Position numbers and translations under genes: made by a program. Below the pieces are notes generated by a model that was not told where the DNA came from, ran no database searches, and saw nothing but the letters and a program-made list of their open reading frames with translations. Shown piece after piece: positions 1 through 8,636 of a DNA stretch of 64,000 nt; the first letter of the stretch is position 1; each line of letters starts with the position of its first letter. The stretch lies in contig JAUTDP010000002.1 of NCBI GenBank assembly GCA_033439795.1, forward strand, positions 372,001 through 436,000. The letters are read 5' to 3'. Source of the stretch: Sordaria brevicollis (Eukaryota > Ascomycota > Sordariomycetes > Sordariales > Sordariaceae).

Positions 1-2
1 CG

Positions 3-1433
3 GCGCGGACTGCGCGACCGACTACTGGTAGAATCTCTCCCTCGACACTTTCCAGATCATCCAACTTTGTCTGCCACCAATGTCGCACCATCCAAATCAG
101 TTCCCTAAAAGCGACCACCGACTCCCGTCCCTCTCCCGACGCCTTCGACACCTCCTCCTCCTCCTCTCGTGACCCAGCCGACGCCCGCTTCGAAGTAATC
201 GGCTCCCCCTCCTCACTCCTATCCGTCACCCTCTCGGCGTCCCAGCGTCTCTACACCCGACGGGGCACCTTGGTCTCGGTGACCGGCAAAGTCGAAAACG
301 CCCAATCGACACTCTCCCTCCTGTCCCCCCTCTCGCGGGCACCTCTGGGGATCCCCTTCCTCTACCAGCGCATCAGCTCAACAACCCCCATCACCGCGCT
401 AATAGGCACCAAGTCGCCCTCCACCTCCTTCAGCGTCCTGCACCTCGATGGAACAACCGATTACATGATTGCCCAGCGCAACGCCCTTCTGGCCTGGACG
501 GGGCACACCCTGCGCTTGTCTCCCCGTCTGCAGCAAGGTTTGGCGCCAGCAAACTGGGGCGCCACGCACGTCACCGGTCGTGGTCTCGTCGCTTTGGCCA
601 GTCCCGGGCAAATCTACGAACTTAACCTCGCCGAAGGCGAAGAGTTGACCCTCCACCCCTCCCACGTCGTCGCCTACTCCGTCACCCGCAACCCACCTCT
701 TCCCTTCCGCTTCCGCAGCACGCGCCTCAACTTCCAGCTCCCCGCCATCCCGGACTCCGTCTCCAACGCCGCCGGACGCCTCGTTCCCGCCAAGGTCTCG
801 GAATTCTTCGCCACCGCTCGCGAAACAGCCTTTTTCACCACCCTGGCTCGCATCATGCACACCCTCCGCACGGCAATGCGCCGAACAATCTGGGGCGACC
901 GTCTCTTCCTTCAATTCCGCGGTCCTACCAATATCCTGATGTCCAGCCGTGGCGTTCGCGTGTCCGACGTTTTGAGCAGAGACGATATCAACGAAATCGC
1001 TGATACCGAAGCTGGTCTTGTCGGAAAAGCTTTGGGTACTTCGAGGATTGAAAAGGCCAAGGCTGCTGAAGAAAAGGCCAAGGCTGCTGCTGAAAAGAAG
1101 GCCAAGGAGTTAGAAGACAAAAAGACCCAGACCCCTCCCCTCGTAGCCGAAACGGCGGCTGGCCAAAAGGTTGCGCCTGTTGAGGCTCCCTTGAGCTTTA
1201 CTAGCAATGCGCCTGCGGGCTCCGCGGTGGAGGCGGAGGCGGATTTTGCTGATGAGGCTAAGAAGCCTGCGGAAAAGGTTATTGAGGAGGTGGCTGGACA
1301 GGAAGAGGAGGTCAAGAAGGAGGAGGACCAGGAAGAGGAGGGTAAGCCGGTTAAGATGAGCGTGGCGAGCGTGGGCAAGGATGGGAAGGTGACGTTTGAG
1401 GAGAGTAAGGATTTGAACCAGTTTGTTAGGTAA
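3..1433 (+). CDS. AIM24: AIM24-family mitochondrial protein, 5' partial
   Basis: The reading frame is open from base 3 to the TAA at 1431-1433 with no in-frame ATG near the start, so the gene begins outside the window. The first readable residues are rich in Arg, Ser and Thr with almost no acidic residues, as in a mitochondrial presequence. From about base 195 the protein shows the AIM24 (altered inheritance of mitochondria 24) fold signature: a short beta-rich segment ending in GTLVSVTGKVEN, then LGIPFLYQRISS, a Trp-containing repeat and WGDRLFLQFRGPTNILMSSRG near the domain end. After about base 1045 comes a low-complexity Lys/Ala/Glu stretch, likely coiled coil, and an acidic tail, longer than the yeast protein. 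AIM24 of yeast is an inner-membrane protein linked to MICOS and respiratory chain integrity (family knowledge). It is convergent with the next gene. Family call is firm; the tail is unexplained. Confidence 0.85.
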   Translation, partial: ARTARPTTGRISPSTLSRSSNFVCHQCRTIQISSLKATTDSRPSPDAFDTSSSSSRDPADARFEVIGSPSSLLSVTLSASQRLYTRRGTLVSVTGKVENAQSTLSLLSPLSRAPLGIPFLYQRISSTTPITALIGTKSPSTSFSVLHLDGTTDYMIAQRNALLAWTGHTLRLSPRLQQGLAPANWGATHVTGRGLVALASPGQIYELNLAEGEELTLHPSHVVAYSVTRNPPLPFRFRSTRLNFQLPAIPDSVSNAAGRLVPAKVSEFFATARETAFFTTLARIMHTLRTAMRRTIWGDRLFLQFRGPTNILMSSRGVRVSDVLSRDDINEIADTEAGLVGKALGTSRIEKAKAAEEKAKAAAEKKAKELEDKKTQTPPLVAETAAGQKVAPVEAPLSFTSNAPAGSAVEAEADFADEAKKPAEKVIEEVAGQEEEVKKEEDQEEEGKPVKMSVASVGKDGKVTFEESKDLNQFVR

Positions 1434-2182
1434 GGCGGTGGTAGCTTGCTGTATGCTGGGGATAAGCAGATGTAGGCTGGAAGGTCGAGGGTTGTAGGTT
1501 GTAGGTTGGATGTAAGGGGGCAAGGGGGGTAGGGGAGCTGTAATTTTCATTTTCATTCTTCTTCTTTGTTTTGCTGTAACGATAGAATGTGCATAAGTTA
1601 TTCATGAAAGAAGACGGGAGGCATGTGGGCATGGGGCAATCCATGGCATGGGATGTTGAAAAAAAGGTATGATTGATGCGGGATAGAAGGGAGGGAGTGG
1701 AATGAAAACAGAATTTGTTTGAAGCGTGCTACCAGAATCCCTGCTGTCCACCGTATCTAAGTAAGTATGCAATTGTGCCCGTCTTCGCTCCTTTGACTGT
1801 ATCATAGCCCTTTCCATCAATTCCGCTGTCAAATCGCTCGTATAACTGACTGTCATGAATCTTTTAATATCAAGAACAGATATTACTACATCGATATCTA
1901 CCGACCGACGAAGATCAGCTCTCTCACATCAAACATTGATAAGACCTCTCTGCGCGCTATAAAATCCCAAAACATTACAAAGACTTGAGTAATATCCATA
2001 TTCCCCAAGATCTCCTCGATAACAATTACCAACTCAAACAACCTCACCAACAACCATATCTACCCTTGACGTCTAGAACCGCAATGGCTACACTAGACCT
2101 TCCTCACATAGTTGAGTAAAAACGATCCTGCTTGCGAACCATCTCTGTACCGCCCGCCCTAAGATCTTCAAACACCCTATCC
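1434..2182. other. Convergent intergenic region with a promoter-like segment and a 12-codon ORF
   Basis: This lies between the 3' ends of the AIM24-like gene and the MutY-like paralog. It holds an unexpected promoter-like arrangement on the + strand: TATAAAA at 1958-1964, then a long CA/AAC-rich leader typical of fungal 5' UTRs, then an ATG at 2084 in good context (CCGCAATGGCT) opening a 12-codon frame that stops at 2119. I find no convincing splice donor that would extend it. It could be the start of a tiny or antisense transcript, a relic of a lost gene, or chance. Confidence 0.3.
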
Positions 2183-4804
2183 CTACCCCCTCCTCCTCCC
2201 CCTCGTAAACGGATACTGCCCACAATACCCAGCTACCAACTCCCTACCCACAAACTCCGCAAAACTTGTAGGCTTGAGCTCGCCGCGACTGGCTTCTTCC
2301 ACGCGGGCTTTTAACCACTCGTTTCCGGGTTTTTCGTAGAAGTTGGCTATGATTGTGTTTTCGTCCACTTGCGACATTTGAGTCTGAGTCTGAGTGGGTT
2401 GGGGAGCTTGGGCGGCCTGAACGGCGTTGTTGGTGCTGGTGATGGTGGTGGTGGGAGTCAGAGTATTATTGGGGGCATTCTCGCCCATTGGGTATAGAGG
2501 TAGACTGGCGAGGAACTGGACCTCAGGGTCTGCGTTTTCTTCGTCTTTGGGGAGTTCGAGTTTAATGGGGTTTGTGGGGGTGTCGTCTTCGAGGTCTAGC
2601 TCGATTGGGTTTGTGAGGGTGCCGACTTGGGGTTCGAGTTTGATTGGGTTTGTGAAGGTGCCAGGTTGGGGTTCCAACTTGATGATGTTGGCGGGAGTGC
2701 CATGTTGGGCCTCGAGCTTGATGATGTTTGGGCTGACATCCGCGAGTGGTCGTGAAGCAGGAGGAGGTGGCGGAGGTGGCGGAGGAGGAGGAGCAGGACA
2801 CAAAGTGCATGCCGCATCTTCAATATCCACCACCTTCCTCTTCCGCAGTGCTTCCGATTCCTTTTGTTGGGGGTTGCTCTGCTGAGGTCTTTCCACCATC
2901 CCCTTCTGCCTTGCAATCTCCAGCCCTTCTGCATACGCTCTGCAAGTCGCTTGGATAGGACATAACTCGCACTTTGGCTTTTCGGCCAACAGACAAATCG
3001 TTCCTCCGAGCTCAGCCAAAGCTTGACCCCAGCGGCCGGGACGGTCGCTAAGCGGTGGCTGACCTCGATTGCTCCTGACCATATGGATTCCCTTGTCCGC
3101 AGCAGCCTTTCGCTTCCCCCCTTTCTTTTCCTCCAACTTCTTGGCCGCTTCCTCCGCCTCAGCTTCAACGCCGTCCCAAGCTACTTGCTCCACCAGCCTC
3201 TTAGCTGCCTCCCAAACCACCTCCTTCACATCCTTCGTGTTCGGGTTCGCTCTGATGCCCAACTGCCGGCACAAAACGCGGCTGATGTTCCAGGTGACCA
3301 TCGGCTCCGGCCGTCCAAAAACCACCGACGCTACCAAACCGGCGGTAGCTGGGCCGATGCCCGGCAAGTCCTGCAGTTCCTTGACTGTTGTCGGTATGCC
3401 AACTGGGTTGTTGTACTTGGTACCGCAAAGCTGCATCGCTAGCACATGGAAGCGCTCAGTGTTCTTGGAAGCCAACAACTCTTCTACCTGCTTTGGGCTC
3501 GCCTTTGACAGAGCGTCCATCGTGGGGAAGGCTGCTAGCCACTGGTTGTAGTGTGTTTGGACGTCCTTTGTCATTTCTTCGTGGTCGGCTTGGTAGAGAG
3601 CTTGGCGGAGGATTTCGGCGAGGAGGACCTCGTAGAAACGCTGGGAGATGGCGGTGCGAAGGTCTGGAAGGTGCGTGGCATCGAATTTGACTTCGGCCTT
3701 GACTTCGGTTTTGACTTCGGCTTTGACCTTGACTTTTTTTTGGGCGCGGGCACGAGCTCTGGCTTCAGCTTCAGCTTTGGCTTGAGCTTTGGCTATGGCT
3801 TTCGCTTCAGCCTTAGCTTTAGCTTCAGCTAGGGCTTTTTGTTCCTTTTCTTTGGTCTCGGCTTGGGCACGGAGGATGGAGGCAGCCAGCTTGGGGAACA
3901 TGAGGACTGAGTCTGGAAGAGCGGGAAGGGGAGCGTCGACTTTTGGAACTACCGGAGCTTCGATTTTTGGTACCACAGGAGCTTCAACCTTTGGAACCAC
4001 CACAGGAAAGGTTGGCGTGGGGTTGGAAACGGCAGTCGTAGGCTTCGAGTCGACAACAGAAGCCGTGGGAGTTGCGGTAGAGGCTGGAGGAGTATACTCG
4101 GCAGGACGAAGCAACGGACGGGTATCAACCCAAGGTTTGTGCCATGGCATCTGACGAGCAGCGGAAGCTTTGTCATACCAGTCGAGAAGTGCATCACGGT
4201 ACTTCCGGGCAGTAGCTATGGAATCCTGTCCAGACGTAGAGCTCCCGTCGCTAGGGAATGAGAGCAGCAGAGGACCGTGGTAACTATGTTGGTGCGGTTG
4301 ATGCGGCAGTAAGGGGTGAGCGTGAGGAGAATTGGAGAAGATCTGGACAAGGCGGAGTTCCTTAGCAGACTTGGGGCTCATGTCTATTGCCGTCTTCGTG
4401 GCGGCGGAAGTGTTCGCCTGCCCTGTCGTAGTCCTTTGGCGCTTGCGGGCTCTGGATCTCGTAAGATCGTAGTCTCCGTTCGGATTCGACATGGTACGGT
4501 GATGGGGGCCGAACTTAACGACCACGACGCCCGTGTCGCCCTCATCATCGTCCTCATTCTCGCCCTCATTCTCACCCTCATCCTCCCCCTCTTGCTCCAA
4601 AGCAGGCTCTTCTAAGCCGTCCTCAAAAATAATCTCCATACCGCCCTGAGAGTCAGAGAAAGAGAGGGAGTAGGCGCCATCTTCTTGTTTGATGGCCCTG
4701 ATGGACGGGGCGATTGTTGATGTTGATGCCGCAGCATTGGTGGGTTGGGCGCTCGGGCCTACAATGATCGGGCGACTGTTCTCATCCATGACGCTGACGA
4801 TCAA
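2183..4804 (-). CDS. MutY/HhH-GPD DNA glycosylase paralog, probably catalytically dead
   Basis: An 873-residue single-exon frame. Residues 385-635 align with the MutY-like neighbour: ISQRFYEVLLAE, the helix-hairpin-helix LPGIGPATAG (480-489), LCRQLGIR, SDRPGRWGQALAELG and four Cys in C604-X7-C612-X2-C615-X5-C621, the [4Fe-4S] cluster pattern. The Glu of the first catalytic helix is kept (E397), but the following LQQTRV segment is lost and the catalytic Asp of MVDGN is Thr (T504, codon 3293-3295), so base-excision activity is unlikely although DNA binding may remain. Added material: an acidic N-terminus, a ~150-residue insert (232-383) with PKxEAPVV repeats and an Ala/Lys-rich helix, a poly-Pro run and a 13-residue tandem repeat. 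The C-terminal NUDIX-like domain of MutY is absent. Start could be M1 or M6. A tandem duplicate of the gene upstream of it; shared VVDIED...CTLCP linker supports common origin. Confidence 0.8.
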   Translation of the reverse strand: MIVSVMDENSRPIIVGPSAQPTNAAASTSTIAPSIRAIKQEDGAYSLSFSDSQGGMEIIFEDGLEEPALEQEGEDEGENEGENEDDDEGDTGVVVVKFGPHHRTMSNPNGDYDLTRSRARKRQRTTTGQANTSAATKTAIDMSPKSAKELRLVQIFSNSPHAHPLLPHQPHQHSYHGPLLLSFPSDGSSTSGQDSIATARKYRDALLDWYDKASAARQMPWHKPWVDTRPLLRPAEYTPPASTATPTASVVDSKPTTAVSNPTPTFPVVVPKVEAPVVPKIEAPVVPKVDAPLPALPDSVLMFPKLAASILRAQAETKEKEQKALAEAKAKAEAKAIAKAQAKAEAEARARARAQKKVKVKAEVKTEVKAEVKFDATHLPDLRTAISQRFYEVLLAEILRQALYQADHEEMTKDVQTHYNQWLAAFPTMDALSKASPKQVEELLASKNTERFHVLAMQLCGTKYNNPVGIPTTVKELQDLPGIGPATAGLVASVVFGRPEPMVTWNISRVLCRQLGIRANPNTKDVKEVVWEAAKRLVEQVAWDGVEAEAEEAAKKLEEKKGGKRKAAADKGIHMVRSNRGQPPLSDRPGRWGQALAELGGTICLLAEKPKCELCPIQATCRAYAEGLEIARQKGMVERPQQSNPQQKESEALRKRKVVDIEDAACTLCPAPPPPPPPPPPPASRPLADVSPNIIKLEAQHGTPANIIKLEPQPGTFTNPIKLEPQVGTLTNPIELDLEDDTPTNPIKLELPKDEENADPEVQFLASLPLYPMGENAPNNTLTPTTTITSTNNAVQAAQAPQPTQTQTQMSQVDENTIIANFYEKPGNEWLKARVEEASRGELKPTSFAEFVGRELVAGYCGQYPFTRGRRRG
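2570..2725 (-). repeat. Four 39-bp (13-codon) tandem repeats in the MutY paralog
   Basis: Four in-register 13-residue units of the form (I/P)IKLEPQxGTxTN, plus a partial fifth, occupy residues 694-745. Each has an IxLE core that resembles a short linear motif or SUMO-acceptor-like site (inference only). The neighbouring MutY gene has no such repeat, so it arose after duplication. Confidence 0.8.
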
Positions 4805-4964
4805 TGGCGCCGGATGTACGCGGTTTGCGGTTTGCCTTTTCTGCGGCGAAGTCGCGCCGAAAGGCCGAACTGCGAGTGAGTGTCCAGGTGGAAGTTCGGT
4901 GACTCCGTCGGGGGCGCGTCATGCATTCTGGCGAAATCGCGTCTCGGCAAATTTGTGCATACCC

Positions 4965-4976
4965 AACCCTAACCCC
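4965..4976 (-). promoter_or_regulatory. Telobox-like AACCCTAACCCC upstream of the MutY paralog
   Basis: The 12-mer AACCCTAACCCC lies about 160 bases upstream of the paralog start codon, inside the 377-base gap between the two glycosylase genes. The same 12-mer lies upstream of the other gene at 7,634-7,645. Telobox sequences bind Tbf1-type Myb factors in fungi; that role here is inferred. Confidence 0.4.
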
Positions 4977-5181
4977 ACGTGATGCTTTGGAAAAGGTAGA
5001 CGGGAAGGTTTGATGGGGACTGCCAGTGAATGGGAGGAACAAGGAAGCCCAACGGTCATTTGTGGGAAGGCGCATCCAAAGGGTGTCCATACTAGGTAAG
5101 ACTTCCAGGTTCTATCCGGGGGGTCTTCCACCTAATACTCTGCCCGTGCCTGCCCCTGGTTCCGTCCTCTTTGGTGTCTGT

Positions 5182-7379
5182 CTACTTGAATTTGTATGGT
5201 TCAACCAAATCCGCCCTCTCCTTCACCAACTGCCAACACTTCTTCATACCCGTCCCCATATTCTCTCGGTCAATTTCCTCCACCGTGGCCCATCGCTTTC
5301 CAGTTGCCGCCATGTAACCTGGCACCAATTCCCCCTCAATGATATCAAAAGCCCAAACATGCATCGACAGCTTGAAGTGCGAAAACGTCCACGGCACAGT
5401 TCCCAGCCCTGATGCCCCTGGTGTCCCTGGTGCCTCTTCCTCCCCCGTTGTGTACCAGTACCGCGACCCAAAAGTGCCTATGCCCACCTCTTGCAACACC
5501 TTCCACAACACCATAAATACCTTGTCCATCCTTTGCTGGCTCGTCATGGATTCGTCAGTCCAGGAAGAGTCGGCAGGTAAGGTGTGGCTGGGAAGTTCCC
5601 ACATGCCTGCTAGCAGGCCCTTTGCAGGTCGCTGGTGGATCAGGTAGCGCATGTCGGAGGGGCGGCGGATTGCTATCACCAGGCATTCCTCCTCGCGCAG
5701 CTTCTTCGTCTTTGGTTGCGCGTAGGGGTATATGGAGCAGTGGGTGGTGATGACTTCCATGGCTGCTGCAGATAGCTCCATTGTGTCGGAGTCATCTGTT
5801 GGTTCTGGCTTACGGCGAGTACTGGAGGCTTTGAACTTATCAAAGAATCCAGACACATCGCCTTTCTTTCGCTTCTTCGGTCCGGCAATGCTGGCCTTCT
5901 TGTCGGATTCCTCCTCTTCTGGTGGTGGACATAGCGTACAACAGTCCTCAATGTCCACCACCCGACCAGTTACGTTCTCCTTCTTTGCCCCCGTCATCAG
6001 CCCCTTCTTGGTAGCAATCCCCACGCCCTCTTCATACGCCCTACAAGTCTCCTTGATCGGACACACTCCACACTTGGGCTTCGCCGGCCCTCCAAGACAA
6101 ACGGTAGCTCCAAGTTCCATCAACCCCTGACCCCATCTGCCCGGCCGATCGCTAACCGGCGGTTCCTTCCCCTCCCTCTTCTCCTCCGCTCCATCAGTTC
6201 CATCCCAAGCAACAACCTCAACCAACCTCCTCGCAGCCTCCCACACCACCTCCAACACCTCCTTACTCTTCACATCCCCTCTAATCCCCAACTGCCTCGC
6301 CAACACCCTAATCACATTCCCATCCACCATCGGCTCGGCCCGGCCGTAAACGATACAAGCAACAGCACCGGCGGTGTATCTTCCCACTCCGGGCAACTTC
6401 ATAAGCTTGTCCACCGTGGCTGGAAGCAGCCCGTCATACCCCCCTTTCCTACTTGGTGGACAAACCATCTGAGCAAGTGAATGAAGCCGAGTAGCGCGCG
6501 AGTAATACCCCAGTCCCTTCCACAGGGAAAGGACTTCCTCTGGTTTGGCGGCTGCTAGAGACTGTATGGTTGGGAGAGCGGCTAGCCACTTGTTGTAGTA
6601 GGCGATGACGGTTGAGACGCGGGTTTGTTGGAGCATGGTTTCGGAAAGGAGGACTTCGTAGGCTCGTTGGGATATGGTTTCGCGAAGTTGGTCGGGACAA
6701 GTGGTGGAGGAGGAGGAGGAGGAGGAGGAGAGGAGGGAGGTGGTGTCGATCCATGGTTTTCGCCAGGGCATGCGTCGGGAGGAAGAGACGGAGTCGAACC
6801 AGGTGAGCAAGGCGTCGCGGGTGGCAAGGGCGGTGGGAGAGGAGAGGAGGAGGGGTTGTGGTAGGTTAAGTGGTGGGGATTGGATGGGAGGCATGGGAGG
6901 TTTTGTCCCCCAGAGAGCGGGGTTTCGAAGATTTGGTTGACGAGCGCCAGAATTGAGGCGGCTGTAACCTTTGGTTTCGCTTTTGCCGTTGTGACAGCCG
7001 TTGTGGTGGAGATTGAGGTGCTGGCGCTGGTGCTGATGGTTGTTGTTTCTTTGGTCCCCGTCCTCGTTTTTCTCGTCGTCACCTTTGCAACTGTCGAGCT
7101 CGTCTTCTTGACCACCCGCGAGCCATGCTTCCCTCCCGCCGAAATCTTCTGGCGTTTACTCGCCCTTCCATCCGACTCTGAGTCGAACTCACTTTCATCG
7201 CTTCCTTCCCCAACGTCAAGGTCCGAAAGAGCAGATGAATCATCTGACCCCGTACCAGCAGCATCTTCCAAATCGCTTGTTGTTGTAGCTGCAGGTGCAG
7301 TATAGTACTCCAGCGGGTCAAAATCCAAGTTTGAAGACTTGGAGGCGATTCTCGCGCTGCGCCGCCTTTGTTCTATCAT
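5182..7379 (-). CDS. Adenine DNA glycosylase, MutY family, with an N-terminal frameshift
   Basis: Removes adenine mispaired with 8-oxoguanine in the base-excision repair pathway (family role). The frame 5,182-6,894 encodes the whole catalytic part: MPWRKPW, catalytic Glu in SETMLQQT (codon 6,640-6,642), GLGYYSRA, helix-hairpin-helix LPGVGRYTAG, catalytic Asp in MVDGNV (codon 6,322-6,324), cluster Cys C-X8-C-X2-C-X5-C, then a NUDIX-like C-terminal domain with LLAGMWELPS and FSHFKL. Upstream, a second frame from ATG 7,379 encodes a basic, nuclear-looking N-terminus (RRRSARIA) and residues similar to the paralog N-terminus, ending in HHLTYHNP. The similarity to the paralog jumps frames at the CCCC run 6,852-6,855, so one base appears to be missing there, by sequencing error or mutation. 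No GT...AG pair explains the jump. A (GGA)n run at 6,706-6,730 encodes a poly-Ser linker. If the frameshift is real, translation might start at the internal Met 6,894. Confidence 0.85.
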
Positions 7380-7633
7380 TTTTGTTGAGTAGAACAAGTT
7401 ATAATCACCAAAGCTATTGCATTTCGAAGTTTTCTCGTGTTTTCTTCCAGTCGTTGTCGGATGGCGAGCGAGTGTCCAAGCTGAAATTATCCAAAAGTCG
7501 CGTTTGTTGTTTTGGACTTTTGGTTGTGTTTTTGGTGAAGATCGCGTCTTGGCGCTGGCGGTTTTGGCGGTTCCTTTTGGTAGGCGTGCCAAGAGACCAG
7601 TGGTAGGCAGTGGTAGGCAGCAGTTGCTTGTAT

Positions 7634-7645
7634 AACCCTAACCCC
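7634..7645 (-). promoter_or_regulatory. Telobox-like AACCCTAACCCC upstream of the MutY gene
   Basis: Same 12-mer as at 4,965-4,976, here about 255 bases upstream of ATG 7,379. A short TGGTAGGCAG duplication lies beside it at 7,601-7,620. Sharing of the element by the two tandem paralogs suggests the promoter was duplicated with the gene. Confidence 0.4.
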
Positions 7646-8129
7646 CAGATTCCTGGATCATAACGGCTTACACCCCCTTTCTTGTGGTGCGAGTGACAGA
7701 TTGTGTTTCTGGCAAGGTAATCCTGACTGGATATAGCCGACATAATGGAAAGCTAATGTAACACATTGATCTGCCGTGTGCCGATAGTACAAGGTGGGAG
7801 GTACGGCATGAGCCGAAGGCAGTGGGTGGTTGCATTCGGCGGTATCAGCCGGTTGAGGCGAGCGGGAGATCATATCGATCCTTGCTATTGGGGATTTTTC
7901 CAGATGAGAATGCTGTATGCAGGGCTTGGCTTGATATTGAAGTTGGAGAAAAGGTGACGATCTCAGTGACCTTATCTGGTATTCTCTTCGTGCGAGTCTG
8001 CGGGGGGAGTTCCGGGATACTTATATATCTTCATCTTCCCAACGTCCACTCCTTACCTAGAGTTCCACCACTTTCAGCATCTGTACAACAACCAAACTAC
8101 AAACCAACCTTGACAACGAAACAGACACA
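7646..8129 (+). promoter_or_regulatory. Intergenic region with promoter of the small secreted protein gene
   Basis: Divergent spacer between the MutY gene and the secreted-protein gene. A TATA-like TTATATAT sits at 8,021-8,028, about 105 bases before the ATG, followed by a CT-rich then CAAC-rich leader as usual for fungal transcription starts. Nothing else recognised. Confidence 0.5.
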
Positions 8130-8636
8130 ATGCGAACTTTCACCATCCTCAGCTCCTTACTGACGCTCGTCAGCATCGTCAAAGCAGCAGACTACGGCCC
8201 CTGCCCTTACAAAGAAAACGAGAACTGCTGGGAGATTATGGATAACACCGCTTGTTTTCTGAACCCGACTAGCACGGAGCAGATCTTTACTTGTATCACT
8301 GGTGGGAAGGAGGGTGTAAGTCTTCCACCGCCGGTATCCCTGCTCGGCCGCTTCTCATCTTGGACCGCGAGTCTGCGACAGAGGTTCTGATGCTGACATG
8401 AACGGCGAATAATCGCAGGTCTGCGCCTGCTACGGTTGCCTGGGGTATACACCCGTTACTGAACTGATTCAGAGGGAGGATGCTTGCCGGTTTGTACCCT
8501 CATCAAAGAAACGAGAAGAGAGATTGGAGAGAGGGAGCTGACTGGTGACTGGGCTAGGGGCGTGAACACCGATCCGCCGACTCCGGCTCCAACAAGCGTT
8601 GAGAGGATGAGAAGCAGGAGGGTACTTCGGGCTTGA
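8130..8636 (+). CDS. Small cysteine-rich secreted protein (three exons)
   Basis: Proposed exons 8,130-8,315, 8,419-8,489 and 8,558-8,636 give 111 residues. Intron 1 (103 bases) has donor GTAAGT, a CTGAC branch site and CAG acceptor; intron 2 (68 bases) has donor GTTTGT, branch GCTGAC and acceptor CTAG. The N-terminus MRTFTILSSLLTLVSIVKA is a clear signal peptide with likely cleavage after residue 19. The mature chain has eight Cys, several close together (VCACYGC), suggesting four disulphides, and ends in a Pro-rich then Arg-rich tail. I do not recognise a family; size, secretion signal and Cys content fit effector-like or cell-wall proteins. If intron 2 is retained the protein would end at 8,541 instead. 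Exon structure is inferred from splice signals only. Confidence 0.6.

Noticed and set aside
6855..6960. Intron joining the two MutY frames
   Set aside because: Between the last shared N-terminal residues and the catalytic frame there is no suitable GT...AG pair with a branch site, and similarity continues up to the C run.
6582..7592. Separate gene of 336 codons overlapping the MutY gene
   Set aside because: Its middle matches the paralog N-terminus and its end is poly-Pro from reading past the frameshift; it is the N-terminal part of the MutY gene. The Met at 7,592 is possible but the segment before 7,379 has no similarity to the paralog.
4965..7645. Telomere repeats or a chromosome end
   Set aside because: Only single AACCCTAACCCC units occur, with genes on both sides; no array.
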